From NCBI GenBank assembly GCA_947491945.1, contig CANLLN010000004.1, positions 211,552-275,551 on the forward strand: 64,000 bases of DNA, in the 5' to 3' direction. Made by a program: the position numbers and the translations under genes. The notes under the pieces are model-generated. The model ran no database searches, was not told the origin of the DNA, and saw nothing but the letters and a program-made list of their open reading frames with translations. Origin of the DNA: an uncultured Carboxylicivirga sp. Lineage in GTDB: Bacteria; Bacteroidota; Bacteroidia; Bacteroidales; Marinilabiliaceae. The number at the start of each line of letters is the position of its first letter. Positions within the stretch are counted from its first letter, which is position 1. Of this stretch, positions 43,547 to 53,508 are shown in pieces.

Positions 43547-45010
43547 ATGGGTTTAATTAAAAAATATACAGCCTCTTCTTTTTGGCTATGCCTCCTGTTG
43601 GTGGGTGTACCGTTTATGGCTCTTATAGGACAGGAGCAGTCAGCTTTGCGCTTTAATGACGGTGGCACGTTTAAAATAGCCCAGTTCACCGACCTGCATT
43701 GGAAATCGGGTTCAGCCAATTGTGCCAAAACCATCGCCACCATACAGCATGTGCTGGATCTTGAGCAGCCTGATCTGGTGGTACTCACCGGGGATGTGGT
43801 TGTGGAGGTGCCGGCTCATAAGGGCTGGCTTGAAGTGGCTGATATTTTTATCAATGCTGAGGTGCCCTGGGCCGTGACCCTGGGTAACCACGATGCCGAG
43901 CCGGACATCTCACGCACGCAGGTTTTTGATCTGTTGGAAGACTTGCCTTTTTTTATGGGGATAAAAGGGGATGTGAGTGGTATCGGGAATTACGTGTTGC
44001 CCATTAATGCATCGGACGGCGCTAAGGAAGCAGCGCTTCTTTATTTCTTCGACTCCAATGCCTATGCCGAAGATGAAGAAATCTCAAATTACGACTGGAT
44101 TCAGTTCGATCAGATAGACTGGTACCGCCGGGCGAGTCAGCGATTTGCGAATAAAAATGATGGGCTCCCTTTGCCGGCTCTGACCTTTTTCCATATCCCC
44201 CTGCCGGAGTATAAACACATAGTTGGTGCGGCAACAACGGTAGGCGATCAGTTGGAAGGGGTGGCTGCCCCGGCGCTTAATTCCGGTATGTTTGCCTCAA
44301 TGCTGCAGATGCAGGATGTGATGGGTGTTTTCGTGGGACATGATCATGATAACAATTACATTGGTCTGCATAAGGGTATTGCCCTGGCTTTTGGCCAGGT
44401 GAGTGGCTACGATGCCTATGGCGAACTCGACCGGGGTGGACGCATCATCGTGCTGAAGGAGGGTGATTTTTCTTTCGAAACATGGATACGAACGGGCAGG
44501 GAGAAGATGCATCACTATTATTATCCGGCTGGCATGCCGGCACCTGACCCCAAAACCGTGTTTTTGCCGGCTACCAAGTTGGATAAGGTAAAACCGGGTA
44601 TTCGATATACCTATTACGAAGACAAGATACAATCGACAGCCGAGCTGGCCGGCCTGAAATGCCTGAAGTCAGGTTATATCCCTAATATCTCACTTAATCC
44701 GGCTGAGGTGGATGATTATTTTGGCTTTATGTATGAAGGCTGGCTGAAAATACCCCAAACAGGTAATTACCGTTTTTACCTGCGCTCCGATGATGGTTCG
44801 CAATTGCTGATTGATGATCAACTGTTAATCGATAATGATGGTGGCCACAGTGCGCGTACAAGAGAAAATGAAATAGCGTTGGAAGCCGGGTTTCATAAAA
44901 TCAAGGTGCTTTATTTCGAAAATTATATGGGGCAAACCCTGGAAGTGGGGCTCACGGGTATTGGCATTAAAAGGCAAGCCTTGCCGGATATTTTCTTGTT
45001 TGTTGAATAG
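43547..45010 (+). CDS. Secreted metallophosphoesterase with C-terminal PA14 domain
   Basis: 487 residues. Signal peptide (FWLCLLLVGVPFMALIGQ), then a calcineurin-like phosphoesterase with FTDLHW (D-x-H), VVLTGDVV (GD), VTLGNHDAE (GNHD), FFHIPLPEY and FVGHDHDNNY (GHxH-like, here GHDHD). From about residue 345 there is a PA14-like sugar-binding beta-barrel (EGWLKIPQTGNYRFYLRSDD, LLIDDQLLIDNDGGH). The enzyme part resembles DCR2/purple-acid-type phosphatases. PA14 suggests that it acts on or sits near a glycosylated substrate, such as a phosphoglycan or glycolipid. Gene gap to the upstream alkaline phosphatase is only 5 bp. Confidence 0.88.
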   Translation: MGLIKKYTASSFWLCLLLVGVPFMALIGQEQSALRFNDGGTFKIAQFTDLHWKSGSANCAKTIATIQHVLDLEQPDLVVLTGDVVVEVPAHKGWLEVADIFINAEVPWAVTLGNHDAEPDISRTQVFDLLEDLPFFMGIKGDVSGIGNYVLPINASDGAKEAALLYFFDSNAYAEDEEISNYDWIQFDQIDWYRRASQRFANKNDGLPLPALTFFHIPLPEYKHIVGAATTVGDQLEGVAAPALNSGMFASMLQMQDVMGVFVGHDHDNNYIGLHKGIALAFGQVSGYDAYGELDRGGRIIVLKEGDFSFETWIRTGREKMHHYYYPAGMPAPDPKTVFLPATKLDKVKPGIRYTYYEDKIQSTAELAGLKCLKSGYIPNISLNPAEVDDYFGFMYEGWLKIPQTGNYRFYLRSDDGSQLLIDDQLLIDNDGGHSARTRENEIALEAGFHKIKVLYFENYMGQTLEVGLTGIGIKRQALPDIFLFVE

Positions 45011-45026
45011 TTTAAAACGATTAGCT

Positions 45027-46010
45027 GTGAATAGAAGGGATTTTCTCAAATATAGTGGCTTGCTCTCATTCGCCGCGTGGGTGCCCAATAGTTGGGCAAG
45101 CAATGTGTCACCAGCTTTTGACCTTACCTTTTTAGTGGGCGCTGACACTCATTTTGATGAGCCCCCGGAGACCGATCAGTATAGGCAGGTGCAGGCCATG
45201 AATAAGGTGCCGCAGCTAAAGTGGCCCGCGCAGATTGATGGTATTAAAACAAATTTTGCAAGTGCCGGTCAGTTTATCGAAGGGATACGCGGCCTGGTAC
45301 TGGCCGGTGATTTGGTCGATCGGGCCCATCCGGCCGCACTCAACCTGTTTAAGCAGCGCTATGAACAGGGGCCGGGTGACCGGCATATTCACTTTCCTAC
45401 CTACGTGGGTTTGGGTAATCATGATGTGAACCCGGAAGTGGAGGCCGGCCTGCTGGCACAACGGCGGCAAATGATGTGGGACTATGTGGATGCCCGACAT
45501 AAAGGGGCAGCGGCACCCGTGCCAGTTACTAACTACGATGCCTTATCGCGAAACTATTCTTGGGATTGGGAGCACGTGCATTTGGTGCACGGCCAATTGT
45601 ATCCGGGGGATACTGCCTTTGGTCAAACATCAAGTCTTGATTGGTTAGCCGATGACCTGGCCCGGCATGCTGCACATGGCAAGCCGGTGGTGATATTCCA
45701 GCATTACGGTTATGATGAATGGGCCATCAAGTGGTTTGATGCCGCGCAACTAAAGAAATACCGCAAGGTTATCGCTCCCTATAATGTTGTAGGCATTTTT
45801 GCGGGACATACTCACGAGGCCATTAATATGAAATGGCAGGGGTACGATGTGTTTGAAGTGAATAACGCCTGGTGCCAACCTAATGAAGATGGAGATGGGT
45901 CTTTTGCCATCGTTCGGATTACAGATAGGTTCTTGCATATGATGACCTGCAAATGGATGGCTAATGGTGAGATCAGTTTATCCGGGCCCTTCCTGAATAA
46001 AACATTCTAG
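45027..46010 (+). CDS. Metallophosphoesterase with Tat-type signal
   Basis: 327 residues from a GTG at 45027, which opens with NRRDFLKYSGLLSFAAWVPNSWA, a twin-arginine signal; longer in-frame starts overlap the preceding gene. Catalytic motifs of a calcineurin-like phosphoesterase: VGADTHFD, LAGDLVDRAHP, LGNHDVNP, VIFQHYG and FAGHTHE. The Tat signal implies it is folded, with metals loaded, before export. Substrate unknown; by position it completes the breakdown of the compound taken up by the Sus pair. Last gene of the island, 16 bp after the PA14 phosphatase gene. Confidence 0.87.
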   Translation: MNRRDFLKYSGLLSFAAWVPNSWASNVSPAFDLTFLVGADTHFDEPPETDQYRQVQAMNKVPQLKWPAQIDGIKTNFASAGQFIEGIRGLVLAGDLVDRAHPAALNLFKQRYEQGPGDRHIHFPTYVGLGNHDVNPEVEAGLLAQRRQMMWDYVDARHKGAAAPVPVTNYDALSRNYSWDWEHVHLVHGQLYPGDTAFGQTSSLDWLADDLARHAAHGKPVVIFQHYGYDEWAIKWFDAAQLKKYRKVIAPYNVVGIFAGHTHEAINMKWQGYDVFEVNNAWCQPNEDGDGSFAIVRITDRFLHMMTCKWMANGEISLSGPFLNKTF

Positions 46011-46115
46011 GGTTGATAAAGAGCCGGCTAATTATACTGGTGCTTGGTTTACCTGCGCCAATACCCGGTTTGGGAGTTAATCATTAAAGCGGTCAGGATA
46101 GGTCAGGTTTGAGGC

Positions 46116-46215
46116 TCGATCTGAAAAGTTTTACCAATATTCAGGTGGCCACCCTGCGTTGGAGGCTGGCCGCTTAATTTATGATGCTATGCCTCATCTC
46201 AGGGTACTAAGGTGC
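46116..46215 (+). pseudogene. Decayed fragment of an EamA transporter gene
   Basis: 46116-46159 matches the EamA gene at 35161-35204 in about 39 of 44 bases and still reads DLKSFTNIQVATLR, against GLKSFTNIQVATLR in the intact gene. A stop follows eight codons later, and nearly all the rest is missing; a short TAAGGTGCA shared with the intact gene's 3' end follows at about 46208. Four of the five base changes are silent, which suggests that the copy diverged as a working gene before it was lost. Confidence 0.75.
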
Positions 46216-46230
46216 AAAGGATATGTTACC

Positions 46231-46359
46231 TTATAAGTATCATAACAAAGCCCTGCCATAAGATCATCTGTTCTTAAGGCAGGGCTTTTTTTGACTCAAT
46301 ACAATATCCGACAAATCGTGAGTTGAAATATTTACTTTATTTTTTGCGCCTTGCAAATC
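46231..46359. repeat. Island-flanking repeat, right copy
   Basis: Second copy of the 36173-36317 repeat, same orientation, with the terminator and the TTTTTTGCGCCTTGCAAATC end retained and a gap of roughly 16 bp in the middle. Confidence 0.88.
46247..46292. terminator. Terminator in repeat copy B
   Basis: Same stem as copy A (AAAGCCCTGCC / GGCAGGGCTTT) plus a T-run to 46292. It ends the Sus island transcript and may also serve acn on the other strand. Confidence 0.88.
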
Positions 46360-46410
46360 TGTCTTATCTCATTACTCACTACTCATCACTCTCTTACTCA
46401 CAACTCTCTC

Positions 46411-48672
46411 TTACTTTCCTGCTTTAATCAGGTTCAGTGCCGATCCGGCTTTAAACCAGGCAATCTGCTGCGCGTTGTAAGAGTGGTTGGCTATAATTAC
46501 TTCTTTGGAACCATCGGCATGTACCACTTCTATCTGCAGTGGCTTGCCCGGAGCAAAGGCATTCAGATCGAGGAAGTTAAATACATCATCCTCCTGAATC
46601 TTATCATAGTCGGCCTCGTTGGCAAAAGTTAGCCCCAGCATACCCTGTTTTTTCAGGTTGGTTTCGTGTATGCGGGCAAAGCTTTTCACCAATACGGCAC
46701 GCACCCCCAGATGGCGTGGCTCCATGGCGGCATGTTCGCGCGACGAACCTTCGCCGTAATTGTGGTCGCCTACCACTACAGTAGGAATACCGGCTGCTTT
46801 ATAGGCACGTTGTGCAGCAGGTACCTCCATATATTCCCCTGTTAATTGATTCTTCACTTTGTTAGTTTCGTCGTTGAAGAAATTAACGGCACCAATCAGC
46901 ATGTTATTGGAAATGTTATCCAGGTGACCGCGGAAGCGTAACCAGGGACCGGCCATGGAGATGTGATCCGTGGTACATTTGCCTTTGGCTTTAATCAGCA
47001 GTTTAGCACCGGTTATGTTTTGGCCATCCCAGGGGGCGAAAGGTGTCAGTAATTGCAGACGTTTACTGTCTGAATCTACAACCACTTCTACGCCAGATCC
47101 ATCGGCTGCGGGTGCCTGATAGCCGGCATCTTCAACAGCAAAGCCCTTCGGAGGCAGCTCATAGCCTGTTGGCTCATCCAGTTTCACTTCTTCACCTTGG
47201 GCATTGGTCAGCGTGTCGGTGATGGGGTTAAAGCCTAAATCGCCGGCAATGGCCAGGGCCGTTACCAGTTCGGGTGAACCTACAAAGGCATAGGTGTTGG
47301 GATTACCATCGGCCCGCTTGGCAAAATTCCGGTTAAAGGAATGCACAATGGTGTTTTTCTCTTGCTTTTCGGCTCCCGTTCGATCCCACATACCAATACA
47401 GGGACCGCAGGCATTGGCAAATACTTCGCCACCCATTTGGTTGAAAGTATCGATTAAGCCGTCGCGTTCAATGGTGTAGCGAACCTGCTCGGAGCCTGGT
47501 GTTATTTTAAATTCACCGGCGGCACGCAGATTTTTATCAGCTGCTTGTTTGGCAATAGAGGCTGCTCTTGATATGTCTTCGTAGGACGAATTGGTGCACG
47601 AACCAATTAATCCGACTTCCACCTGTAGCGGCCAGCCGTTTTTCTCAGCTTCTTCACGCATTTTTGATATGGGCGTGGCCTTATCAGGCGTAAATGGACC
47701 GTTCAAGTGGGGCTCCAGGGTGTTCAAATCAATTTCGATGACCTGATCGAAATATTTTTCAGGATGAGCATATACTTCGGCATCACCGGTCAGATGTTCC
47801 TTTACGGCATTGGCCGCCTCAGCCACATCGGCACGATCCGTAGCCCTCAGATAACGCTCCATGGCTGCATCGTAGCCAAAGGTTGAGGTGGTGGCACCAA
47901 TTTCAGCGCCCATGTTACAGATGGTTCCTTTACCGGTACAGCTTAACGACTCGGCACCTTCACCAAAATACTCAACAATGCAGCCGGTTCCTCCTTTCAC
48001 GGTTAACAAACCCGCTACTTTCAGGATGATATCTTTGGGGGCGGTCCAGCCATTTAGCTTACCCGTCAGTTTAACCCCAATCAGCTTAGGGAATTTAAGT
48101 TCCCAGGGCATGCCGGCCATTACATCTACTGCATCGGCACCCCCAACACCAATGGCCACCATACCCAGTCCACCGGCGTTAACAGTATGTGAGTCCGTAC
48201 CAATCATCATACCACCGGGAAAAGCGTAATTTTCCAGCACTACCTGGTGAATGATACCGGCACCGGGCTTCCAGAATCCGATACCATATTTGTTTGATAC
48301 TGAGCTTAAGAAGTCATATACCTCTTTATTGCTAACTGTTGCGGTAGCCAGGTCTTTGTCGGCACCCACCTTGGCCTGTATCAGGTGATCGGCATGAACG
48401 GTTGAGGGCACCGCCACTTTTGATTTGCCGGCCTGCATAAATTGTAGCAGTGCCATCTGTGCGGTGGCATCTTGCATGGCCACCCGGTCGGGGTTGAAAT
48501 TAACATAGGAGGCACCCCGCTCAAAGGCAGTCTTTGGCAGACTATTAGCCAGGTGGGCATATAAAATCTTTTCGGTTAATGTTAGGGGGCGATCAAGTAA
48601 GCGACGTGTTTCATCCACTTTATCCGCCAACCCGGCATACACCTGTTTAATCATTTCAATATCAAAAGCCAT
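46411..48672 (-). CDS. acn: Aconitate hydratase
   Basis: Converts citrate to isocitrate in the TCA cycle using a [4Fe-4S] cluster. The 753-residue protein is of the mitochondrial-type aconitase: [27 protein letters not shown], the cluster ligands in [11 protein letters not shown] and [10 protein letters not shown], and the C-terminal swivel domain with [22 protein letters not shown]. Start ATG 48672 with the normal [12 protein letters not shown]. No icd or gltA neighbours. A -7 element TAGCTTTG lies at 48728-48735. Confidence 0.96.
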   Translation of the reverse strand: MAFDIEMIKQVYAGLADKVDETRRLLDRPLTLTEKILYAHLANSLPKTAFERGASYVNFNPDRVAMQDATAQMALLQFMQAGKSKVAVPSTVHADHLIQAKVGADKDLATATVSNKEVYDFLSSVSNKYGIGFWKPGAGIIHQVVLENYAFPGGMMIGTDSHTVNAGGLGMVAIGVGGADAVDVMAGMPWELKFPKLIGVKLTGKLNGWTAPKDIILKVAGLLTVKGGTGCIVEYFGEGAESLSCTGKGTICNMGAEIGATTSTFGYDAAMERYLRATDRADVAEAANAVKEHLTGDAEVYAHPEKYFDQVIEIDLNTLEPHLNGPFTPDKATPISKMREEAEKNGWPLQVEVGLIGSCTNSSYEDISRAASIAKQAADKNLRAAGEFKITPGSEQVRYTIERDGLIDTFNQMGGEVFANACGPCIGMWDRTGAEKQEKNTIVHSFNRNFAKRADGNPNTYAFVGSPELVTALAIAGDLGFNPITDTLTNAQGEEVKLDEPTGYELPPKGFAVEDAGYQAPAADGSGVEVVVDSDSKRLQLLTPFAPWDGQNITGAKLLIKAKGKCTTDHISMAGPWLRFRGHLDNISNNMLIGAVNFFNDETNKVKNQLTGEYMEVPAAQRAYKAAGIPTVVVGDHNYGEGSSREHAAMEPRHLGVRAVLVKSFARIHETNLKKQGMLGLTFANEADYDKIQEDDVFNFLDLNAFAPGKPLQIEVVHADGSKEVIIANHSYNAQQIAWFKAGSALNLIKAGK

Positions 48673-48727
48673 TTTACTATCGGTTTAATATTATTAACGT
48701 CGGAATTCTTTCGGTTTAAAAGGGTAA

Positions 48728-48735
48728 CAAAGCTA
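48728..48735 (-). promoter_or_regulatory. -7 promoter element of acn
   Basis: TAGCTTTG on the minus strand fits TAnnTTTG, 55 bp from the acn start. No clear -33 element. Confidence 0.5.
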
Positions 48736-48856
48736 CTAAAAACTGAATATTTATCATCATTTTTGTAACAGTTCAGAGTCGATTTGGTTGTAGGCTGTGG
48801 GCATTGAATTTCTTTTACTAACTTAATGCCAGATTATTGAAAGCAATCGAACTGCT

Positions 48857-50101
48857 ATGAAGCTAACTCTCCTGTATGAAAATCTGCGCATTGCCCTGGG
48901 GGCCATACGTACCAACCTGTTGCGTACCATACTCACCATTCTGATTATTGGTATTGGCCTAACGGCGCTCATCGGTATTTTAACAGCTATATCTTCTATA
49001 GAAGCCACCATCAGCAGTAAGTTTACCGGCATGGGAGCCAACTCCTTTACCATTGAAAACCGGGGGATGAATGTGCAGATTGGTAAGCGTAAGTTACGCA
49101 GCAAGCGATATGGTTTTATTTCGTTCCGTGAGGCTATGGAGTTTAAGTCAGATTTTACTTTTCCTGCCCTGGTAGCCGTGTCACACAATGCCACAGGAGC
49201 TGCCACGGTAAAGCACGCCTCGGATCAGTCCAACCCCAATGTAAGAGTTATTGGGGTGGATGAGAATTTTATGGATGTGGAAGGCCATAGCCTGGCGCGG
49301 GGACGTAACTTTACGGCGCAGGAGATTCGTGATAATCGTTATGTAGCTGTATTGGGCAGTGCATTGGCTAAAAAGATATTTCCCAATGGTGGCAATCCGG
49401 TAGACAAGGTGATTTCTTCGGGTGGTATTAAATATCGTGTAATTGGCGTGCTGGACGAAAAGGGAGCCGGCTTTGGGGCGCAGAGCGATAACCTACTGCT
49501 GTTACCGGTAACCAATGTTCGACAGGTTTTTAGTCGTCCGGGTATGTCTTATAAAATTGTTGTTAAAGCCCTTGATAGCAGTCAGGTTGATGTGGCTATC
49601 TCAGAGGCCACTGGTCTGTTTCGCATCATCCGCCGGCTGACCATTCACGATGAAGATAATTTCAACATTAACAAGAGTGATAATCTTTCGCGCCTGCTCA
49701 TAGAAAGTACAGGTACCGTTACCTTGGTGGCTTCTTTCATTGGCCTTATCACCCTGTTGGGTGCTGCCATTGGCCTGATGAATATTATGTTGGTGGCTGT
49801 AGTTGAGCGCACCCGTGAAATCGGAATTCGTAAGGCCATTGGAGCGAGCAGTAAAGCCATCCGTAATCAGTTTCTGTTTGAGTCCATTATTATCGGACAG
49901 CTGGGAGGCATCGTGGGCATTGTTTTGGGTATTTTAGTGGGCAACCTAATGTCGATGGTGCTGCAATCAACCTTTATTGTGCCCTGGAATTGGGTGGTGC
50001 TTGGGTTTGTCGTTTGTTTGCTTGTGGGGCTCAGCTCAGGACTGATGCCTGCCATCAAAGCCGCAAAGCTTGATCCCATCGATGCCTTGCGTTATGAGTG
50101 A
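48857..50101 (+). CDS. MacB/FtsX-type ABC transporter permease
   Basis: 414 residues: one transmembrane helix near residues 20-45 (LLRTILTILIIGIGLTALIGILTAI), a MacB-like periplasmic domain (about 50-270, with VRVIGVDENFMDVEGHSLARGRNF), and three C-terminal helices (LVASFIGLITLLGAAIGLMNIMLV; EIGIRKAIGASSKAIRNQFLFESI; VVLGFVVCLLVGLSSGLMPAIKAAKLDPIDALRYE). This is the four-helix FtsX/MacB fold used in lipoprotein release, efflux or mechanotransmission. No ATPase gene is adjacent, so its partner is encoded elsewhere. Single gene. Confidence 0.9.
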   Translation: MKLTLLYENLRIALGAIRTNLLRTILTILIIGIGLTALIGILTAISSIEATISSKFTGMGANSFTIENRGMNVQIGKRKLRSKRYGFISFREAMEFKSDFTFPALVAVSHNATGAATVKHASDQSNPNVRVIGVDENFMDVEGHSLARGRNFTAQEIRDNRYVAVLGSALAKKIFPNGGNPVDKVISSGGIKYRVIGVLDEKGAGFGAQSDNLLLLPVTNVRQVFSRPGMSYKIVVKALDSSQVDVAISEATGLFRIIRRLTIHDEDNFNINKSDNLSRLLIESTGTVTLVASFIGLITLLGAAIGLMNIMLVAVVERTREIGIRKAIGASSKAIRNQFLFESIIIGQLGGIVGIVLGILVGNLMSMVLQSTFIVPWNWVVLGFVVCLLVGLSSGLMPAIKAAKLDPIDALRYE

Positions 50102-50213
50102 TTGATTGCCCTTGGAACTAATTGTTTAATAAAATCTGAAAATCTTTAAACAAATTAATCATATTGTGGTTTCATACTAAAGTTCTGTTTATAAGAGGAT
50201 AGAAGCTAAAGTT

Positions 50214-50663
50214 ATGAAAACAGTATTGATAATTGGTGCATCATCGGGCATAGGAAAAGCCTTAGCTCAATTGCTAGTGGAGAAAGGATATAATGTGTAT
50301 GGTACATACAATAGTGCAGCGCCTGCTACTCTGCCTAATAATGTGGAGTACCATCACTTGGATGTAATGTCTGATACTGTTGATTTTGATTATTTACCAT
50401 CTAGTCTGGATGCCTTGGTCTATTGTCCGGGATCAATAAAGCTAAAGCCTTTTCATCGCATCTTACCCGAGGTATTTACCCTTGATTATTCCTTGCAGGT
50501 TCTCGGCGCTATTAAATGTATTCAGCGGACATTACCTCGCCTCAGTGCATCCGGCAATGCTTCTATCATTTTGTTTTCCACGGTGGCTGTACAGCGTGGG
50601 TATAGATTTCATTCATTGGTATCGTCATCGAAAGGCGCCATCTCAATGAAAAGTATCAACTAA
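50214..50663 (+). pseudogene. C-terminally truncated short-chain dehydrogenase
   Basis: Only 149 residues, against about 240 for the family. The Rossmann start is intact (VLIIGASSGIGKALAQLLVEKGYNVYGTY), with LDALVYCPGSIKLKPFHRI and ASIILFSTVAVQRGYRFHSLVSSSKGAI, but the frame ends eleven codons after the active-site region (ISMKSIN, then TAA). The helices that complete the NAD(P) fold and substrate loop are missing, and nothing downstream resembles them. Probably a deletion derivative and non-functional. It is followed 5 bp later by the DUF6435 gene, as if in an operon. Confidence 0.65.
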
Positions 50664-50668
50664 AATTA

Positions 50669-50848
50669 ATGATCATGATTTGGAAAATATTTAAGAAATC
50701 GCCGGCTGAAAAGTTGCATAAAGAATATGAAAAGCTGATGAAGGAGTCATACCGCTTGTCGCGCGTGGACCGTAAGGCAGCTGATGAAAAGTACGTGATG
50801 GCCGAAGCTGTTATGACTCGCCTGCAGGCCTTGACTGCAGATAAATAG
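50669..50848 (+). CDS. DUF6435 (Lacal_2735-type) small protein
   Basis: 59 residues from ATG 50669, or 57 from ATG 50675 (MIWKIFKKSPAEKLHKEYEK). Charged helical protein with LMKESYRLSRVDRKAADEKYVMAEAVMTRLQAL, which matches my memory of the DUF6435/Lacal_2735 family of Bacteroidota, usually 55-60 residues and unknown in function. It is often next to short-chain dehydrogenases and photolyases, as partly seen here. The second ATG gives the more usual N-terminus. Confidence 0.72.
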   Translation: MIMIWKIFKKSPAEKLHKEYEKLMKESYRLSRVDRKAADEKYVMAEAVMTRLQALTADK

Positions 50849-50928
50849 TTTGATGATTACACAGTTTTTATACCGAATGATAACGGGAATTGTCTTGTGA
50901 GGGCAGTAACCAACGAAAAGCATAAAAA

Positions 50929-51390
50929 ATGGCCTTCTACCAATTTCAGCGAAAGCAATTACTAAATGCATCACTCGACGATGTGTGGGATTTTATTGCC
51001 ACCCCGGCTAATTTGAGCAGGATTACGCCTCCTGCGATGGGCTTTGATATATTAACGCCGAATCTGCCTGAGCAAATGTATCCGGGTATGATTATCCATT
51101 ATCGGGTTAAGCCAATGCCATTTTATATTACGGAATGGGTTACTGAAATTACCCATATAAAGCCAGGTGCGTATTTTGTTGATGAGCAACGCGTAGGTCC
51201 CTATGCCTTATGGCATCATGAGCACCATGTAAAACAAGTAAATGGCGGGGTGGAAATGGTTGATATAGTGTCGTACGTGCCGCCCTTTAAATGGATTGGT
51301 GGTTTGGCCAATTGGCTGTTTATAAATAAGCAGTTGAATAATATTTTTAAATATCGTACCAAGGCTTTAGATGATTTTTTTTTAAAATAA
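50929..51390 (+). CDS. SRPBCC-fold protein (polyketide cyclase-like)
   Basis: 153 residues with the START/Bet v1-like pattern YQFQRKQLLNASLDDVWDFIATPANLSRITPPAMGFDI and a C-terminal helix (LFINKQLNNIFKYRTKALDDFF). Such proteins bind a hydrophobic ligand in a cavity; COG4276-type members are found beside photolyase genes. It lies between DUF6435 and the CIA30 gene. Function unknown. Confidence 0.82.
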   Translation: MAFYQFQRKQLLNASLDDVWDFIATPANLSRITPPAMGFDILTPNLPEQMYPGMIIHYRVKPMPFYITEWVTEITHIKPGAYFVDEQRVGPYALWHHEHHVKQVNGGVEMVDIVSYVPPFKWIGGLANWLFINKQLNNIFKYRTKALDDFFLK

Positions 51391-51395
51391 TCGGT

Positions 51396-51950
51396 ATGAA
51401 ATGGAGTGTGCAGCTAATTTATATTTGCTTAATAATGATGGGAACTATTATGGATACAGAGGCTCAAAAAGTACTGTTTGATTTTAGTGATAACAAGGAT
51501 ATAGCGGATTGGCAGATTATCAACGACGGGGTGATGGGTGGTTTGTCAGAAAGTAAGATGCTTATTAATAAGGATGAGAACGCTGTCTTCTCAGGCAGTG
51601 TTTCACTTGAAAATAATGGCGGCTTTGCTTCCGTTCGATACCGTTTTAGTCTAATAGTAATGAACGATTATCGATGTATTGTGCTTCGGATCAAAGGTGA
51701 TGGAAAGGGTTATCAATTGCGAGTGAAAGAAAATAGTTATGATAGACATGCGTATATCTCCTACTTTCAAAGCTCTGGCGAGTGGCAAGTGATCGAGATA
51801 CCATTGGAAGATATGTATCCTACTTTCAGAGGTAGAAGGCTGGATATGCCTAACTATCCGGGGGTGCGGATGGAAGAGCTAGCCTTTTTAATTGCCAACT
51901 ATCGACAAGAGTCCTTTCGGCTTGAAATTGATTATATCCATTTAAAGTAA
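51396..51950 (+). CDS. CIA30-family secreted protein
   Basis: 184 residues: a signal-like N-terminus (MKWSVQLIYICLIMMGTIMDTEAQ), then a CIA30 (NADH:ubiquinone oxidoreductase intermediate-associated 30) beta-sandwich: VLFDFSDNKDIADWQIINDGVMGGLSES, GSVSLENNGGFASVRYRF and a late YHLDYIH-type strand (RLEIDYIHLK). The name comes from a mitochondrial assembly factor; bacterial members with a signal peptide have no proven role. It starts 5 bp after the SRPBCC gene, so they are co-transcribed. Confidence 0.83.
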   Translation: MKWSVQLIYICLIMMGTIMDTEAQKVLFDFSDNKDIADWQIINDGVMGGLSESKMLINKDENAVFSGSVSLENNGGFASVRYRFSLIVMNDYRCIVLRIKGDGKGYQLRVKENSYDRHAYISYFQSSGEWQVIEIPLEDMYPTFRGRRLDMPNYPGVRMEELAFLIANYRQESFRLEIDYIHLK

Positions 51951-52208
51951 AGGTGTCATTAAGTTTTTTTTCTCTACTGATACGCTACTTTCAATAAATC
52001 TTGTACAAAAAGTATTGACACGGCAGGACTTATGTCTTATTATTACGGTGTATTTGTGATGCATGTAAAAAATAAACAGGCTGTCGTTAGTTGCTGAAGG
52101 TTTATTAATAAGTAGGACAATTTTTAAATTTTCATTTTGGGTTAGTAATTTTAAAGGATAGGGCTCTCCTGCAGCTATTGATGCCTGTTTTAAGTTTCAG
52201 TCACATAT
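51951..52208. other. Intergenic region between the CIA30 gene and the gapA terminator
   Basis: AT-rich, no frame with a credible start, no tRNA-like or repeat structure seen. Includes a T-rich tract near 51961-51972. Confidence 0.6.
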
Positions 52209-52239
52209 AAAAAAAAGGCTTCCGCTATGGAAGCCTTTT
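52209..52239 (-). terminator. Terminator of gapA
   Basis: 11-bp stem AAAAGGCTTCC / GGAAGCCTTTT with a 5-nt loop. On the minus strand it is followed by a run of eight T. It begins about 20 bp after the gapA stop. Confidence 0.9.
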
Positions 52240-52259
52240 AATATGATTGAGGGAATCAA

Positions 52260-53279
<1,020 letters not shown>

Positions 53280-53317
53280 TTAAGAATTGTTTTGATAAGG
53301 TCTTCAAAAATGCATCG

Positions 53318-53348
53318 CAAAAGTAGCAAATCATAGGCAATTGGTCAA
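53318..53348 (-). promoter_or_regulatory. gapA promoter (-7 and -33)
   Basis: Minus-strand TACTTTTG (53325-53318) with TTG (53348-53346) 20 bp upstream, the canonical Bacteroidota spacing. The transcript would have a leader of about 45 nt. Confidence 0.75.
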
Positions 53349-53449
53349 GAAATCTGAAAATGATTTTCTTAATAAAATTTAAAAAGGCGATGCGAAAGGA
53401 GTATTGAATAATAGGAAGATAGCCCAAAGCAACAGGCGCCAAAACTTAA

Positions 53450-53478
53450 CAAAGCGGTATGTTAAAACATCCGCTTTG
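53450..53478 (-). terminator. Hairpin after the small lipoprotein gene
   Basis: CAAAGCGG (53450-53457) pairs with CCGCTTTG (53471-53478), and the inner ATGTT/AACAT also pairs. The minus strand continues TTAAGTTTTGG. Probable terminator of the 44-residue lipoprotein gene. Confidence 0.65.
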
Positions 53479-53508
53479 CCAGTAATAATGTGCTTTTGAC
53501 TGTGTTAT

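Larger units (their letters stand above)
46011..46410. other. 400-bp region after the island: EamA relic, repeat copy, terminator
   Basis: No intact gene. The parts are a decayed EamA fragment (46116-46215), the right copy of the flanking repeat (46231-46359) with a terminator, and a pyrimidine-rich tract of CTCAC/CTCTT-like units (about 46362-46414) up to the acn stop codon. Confidence 0.8.

Noticed and set aside
44961..45026. Upstream start of the last metallophosphoesterase
   Set aside because: It overlaps the previous gene and hides the NRRDFLKYSG twin-arginine signal that begins right after the GTG at 45027.
46362..46414. CTCAC/CTCTT tract as a CRISPR or tandem repeat
   Set aside because: Only a degenerate pyrimidine-rich stretch without regular unit or spacers.
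51951..52208. Possible small gene or RNA before the gapA terminator
   Set aside because: No frame with a start and family features and no stable hairpin other than the gapA terminator.
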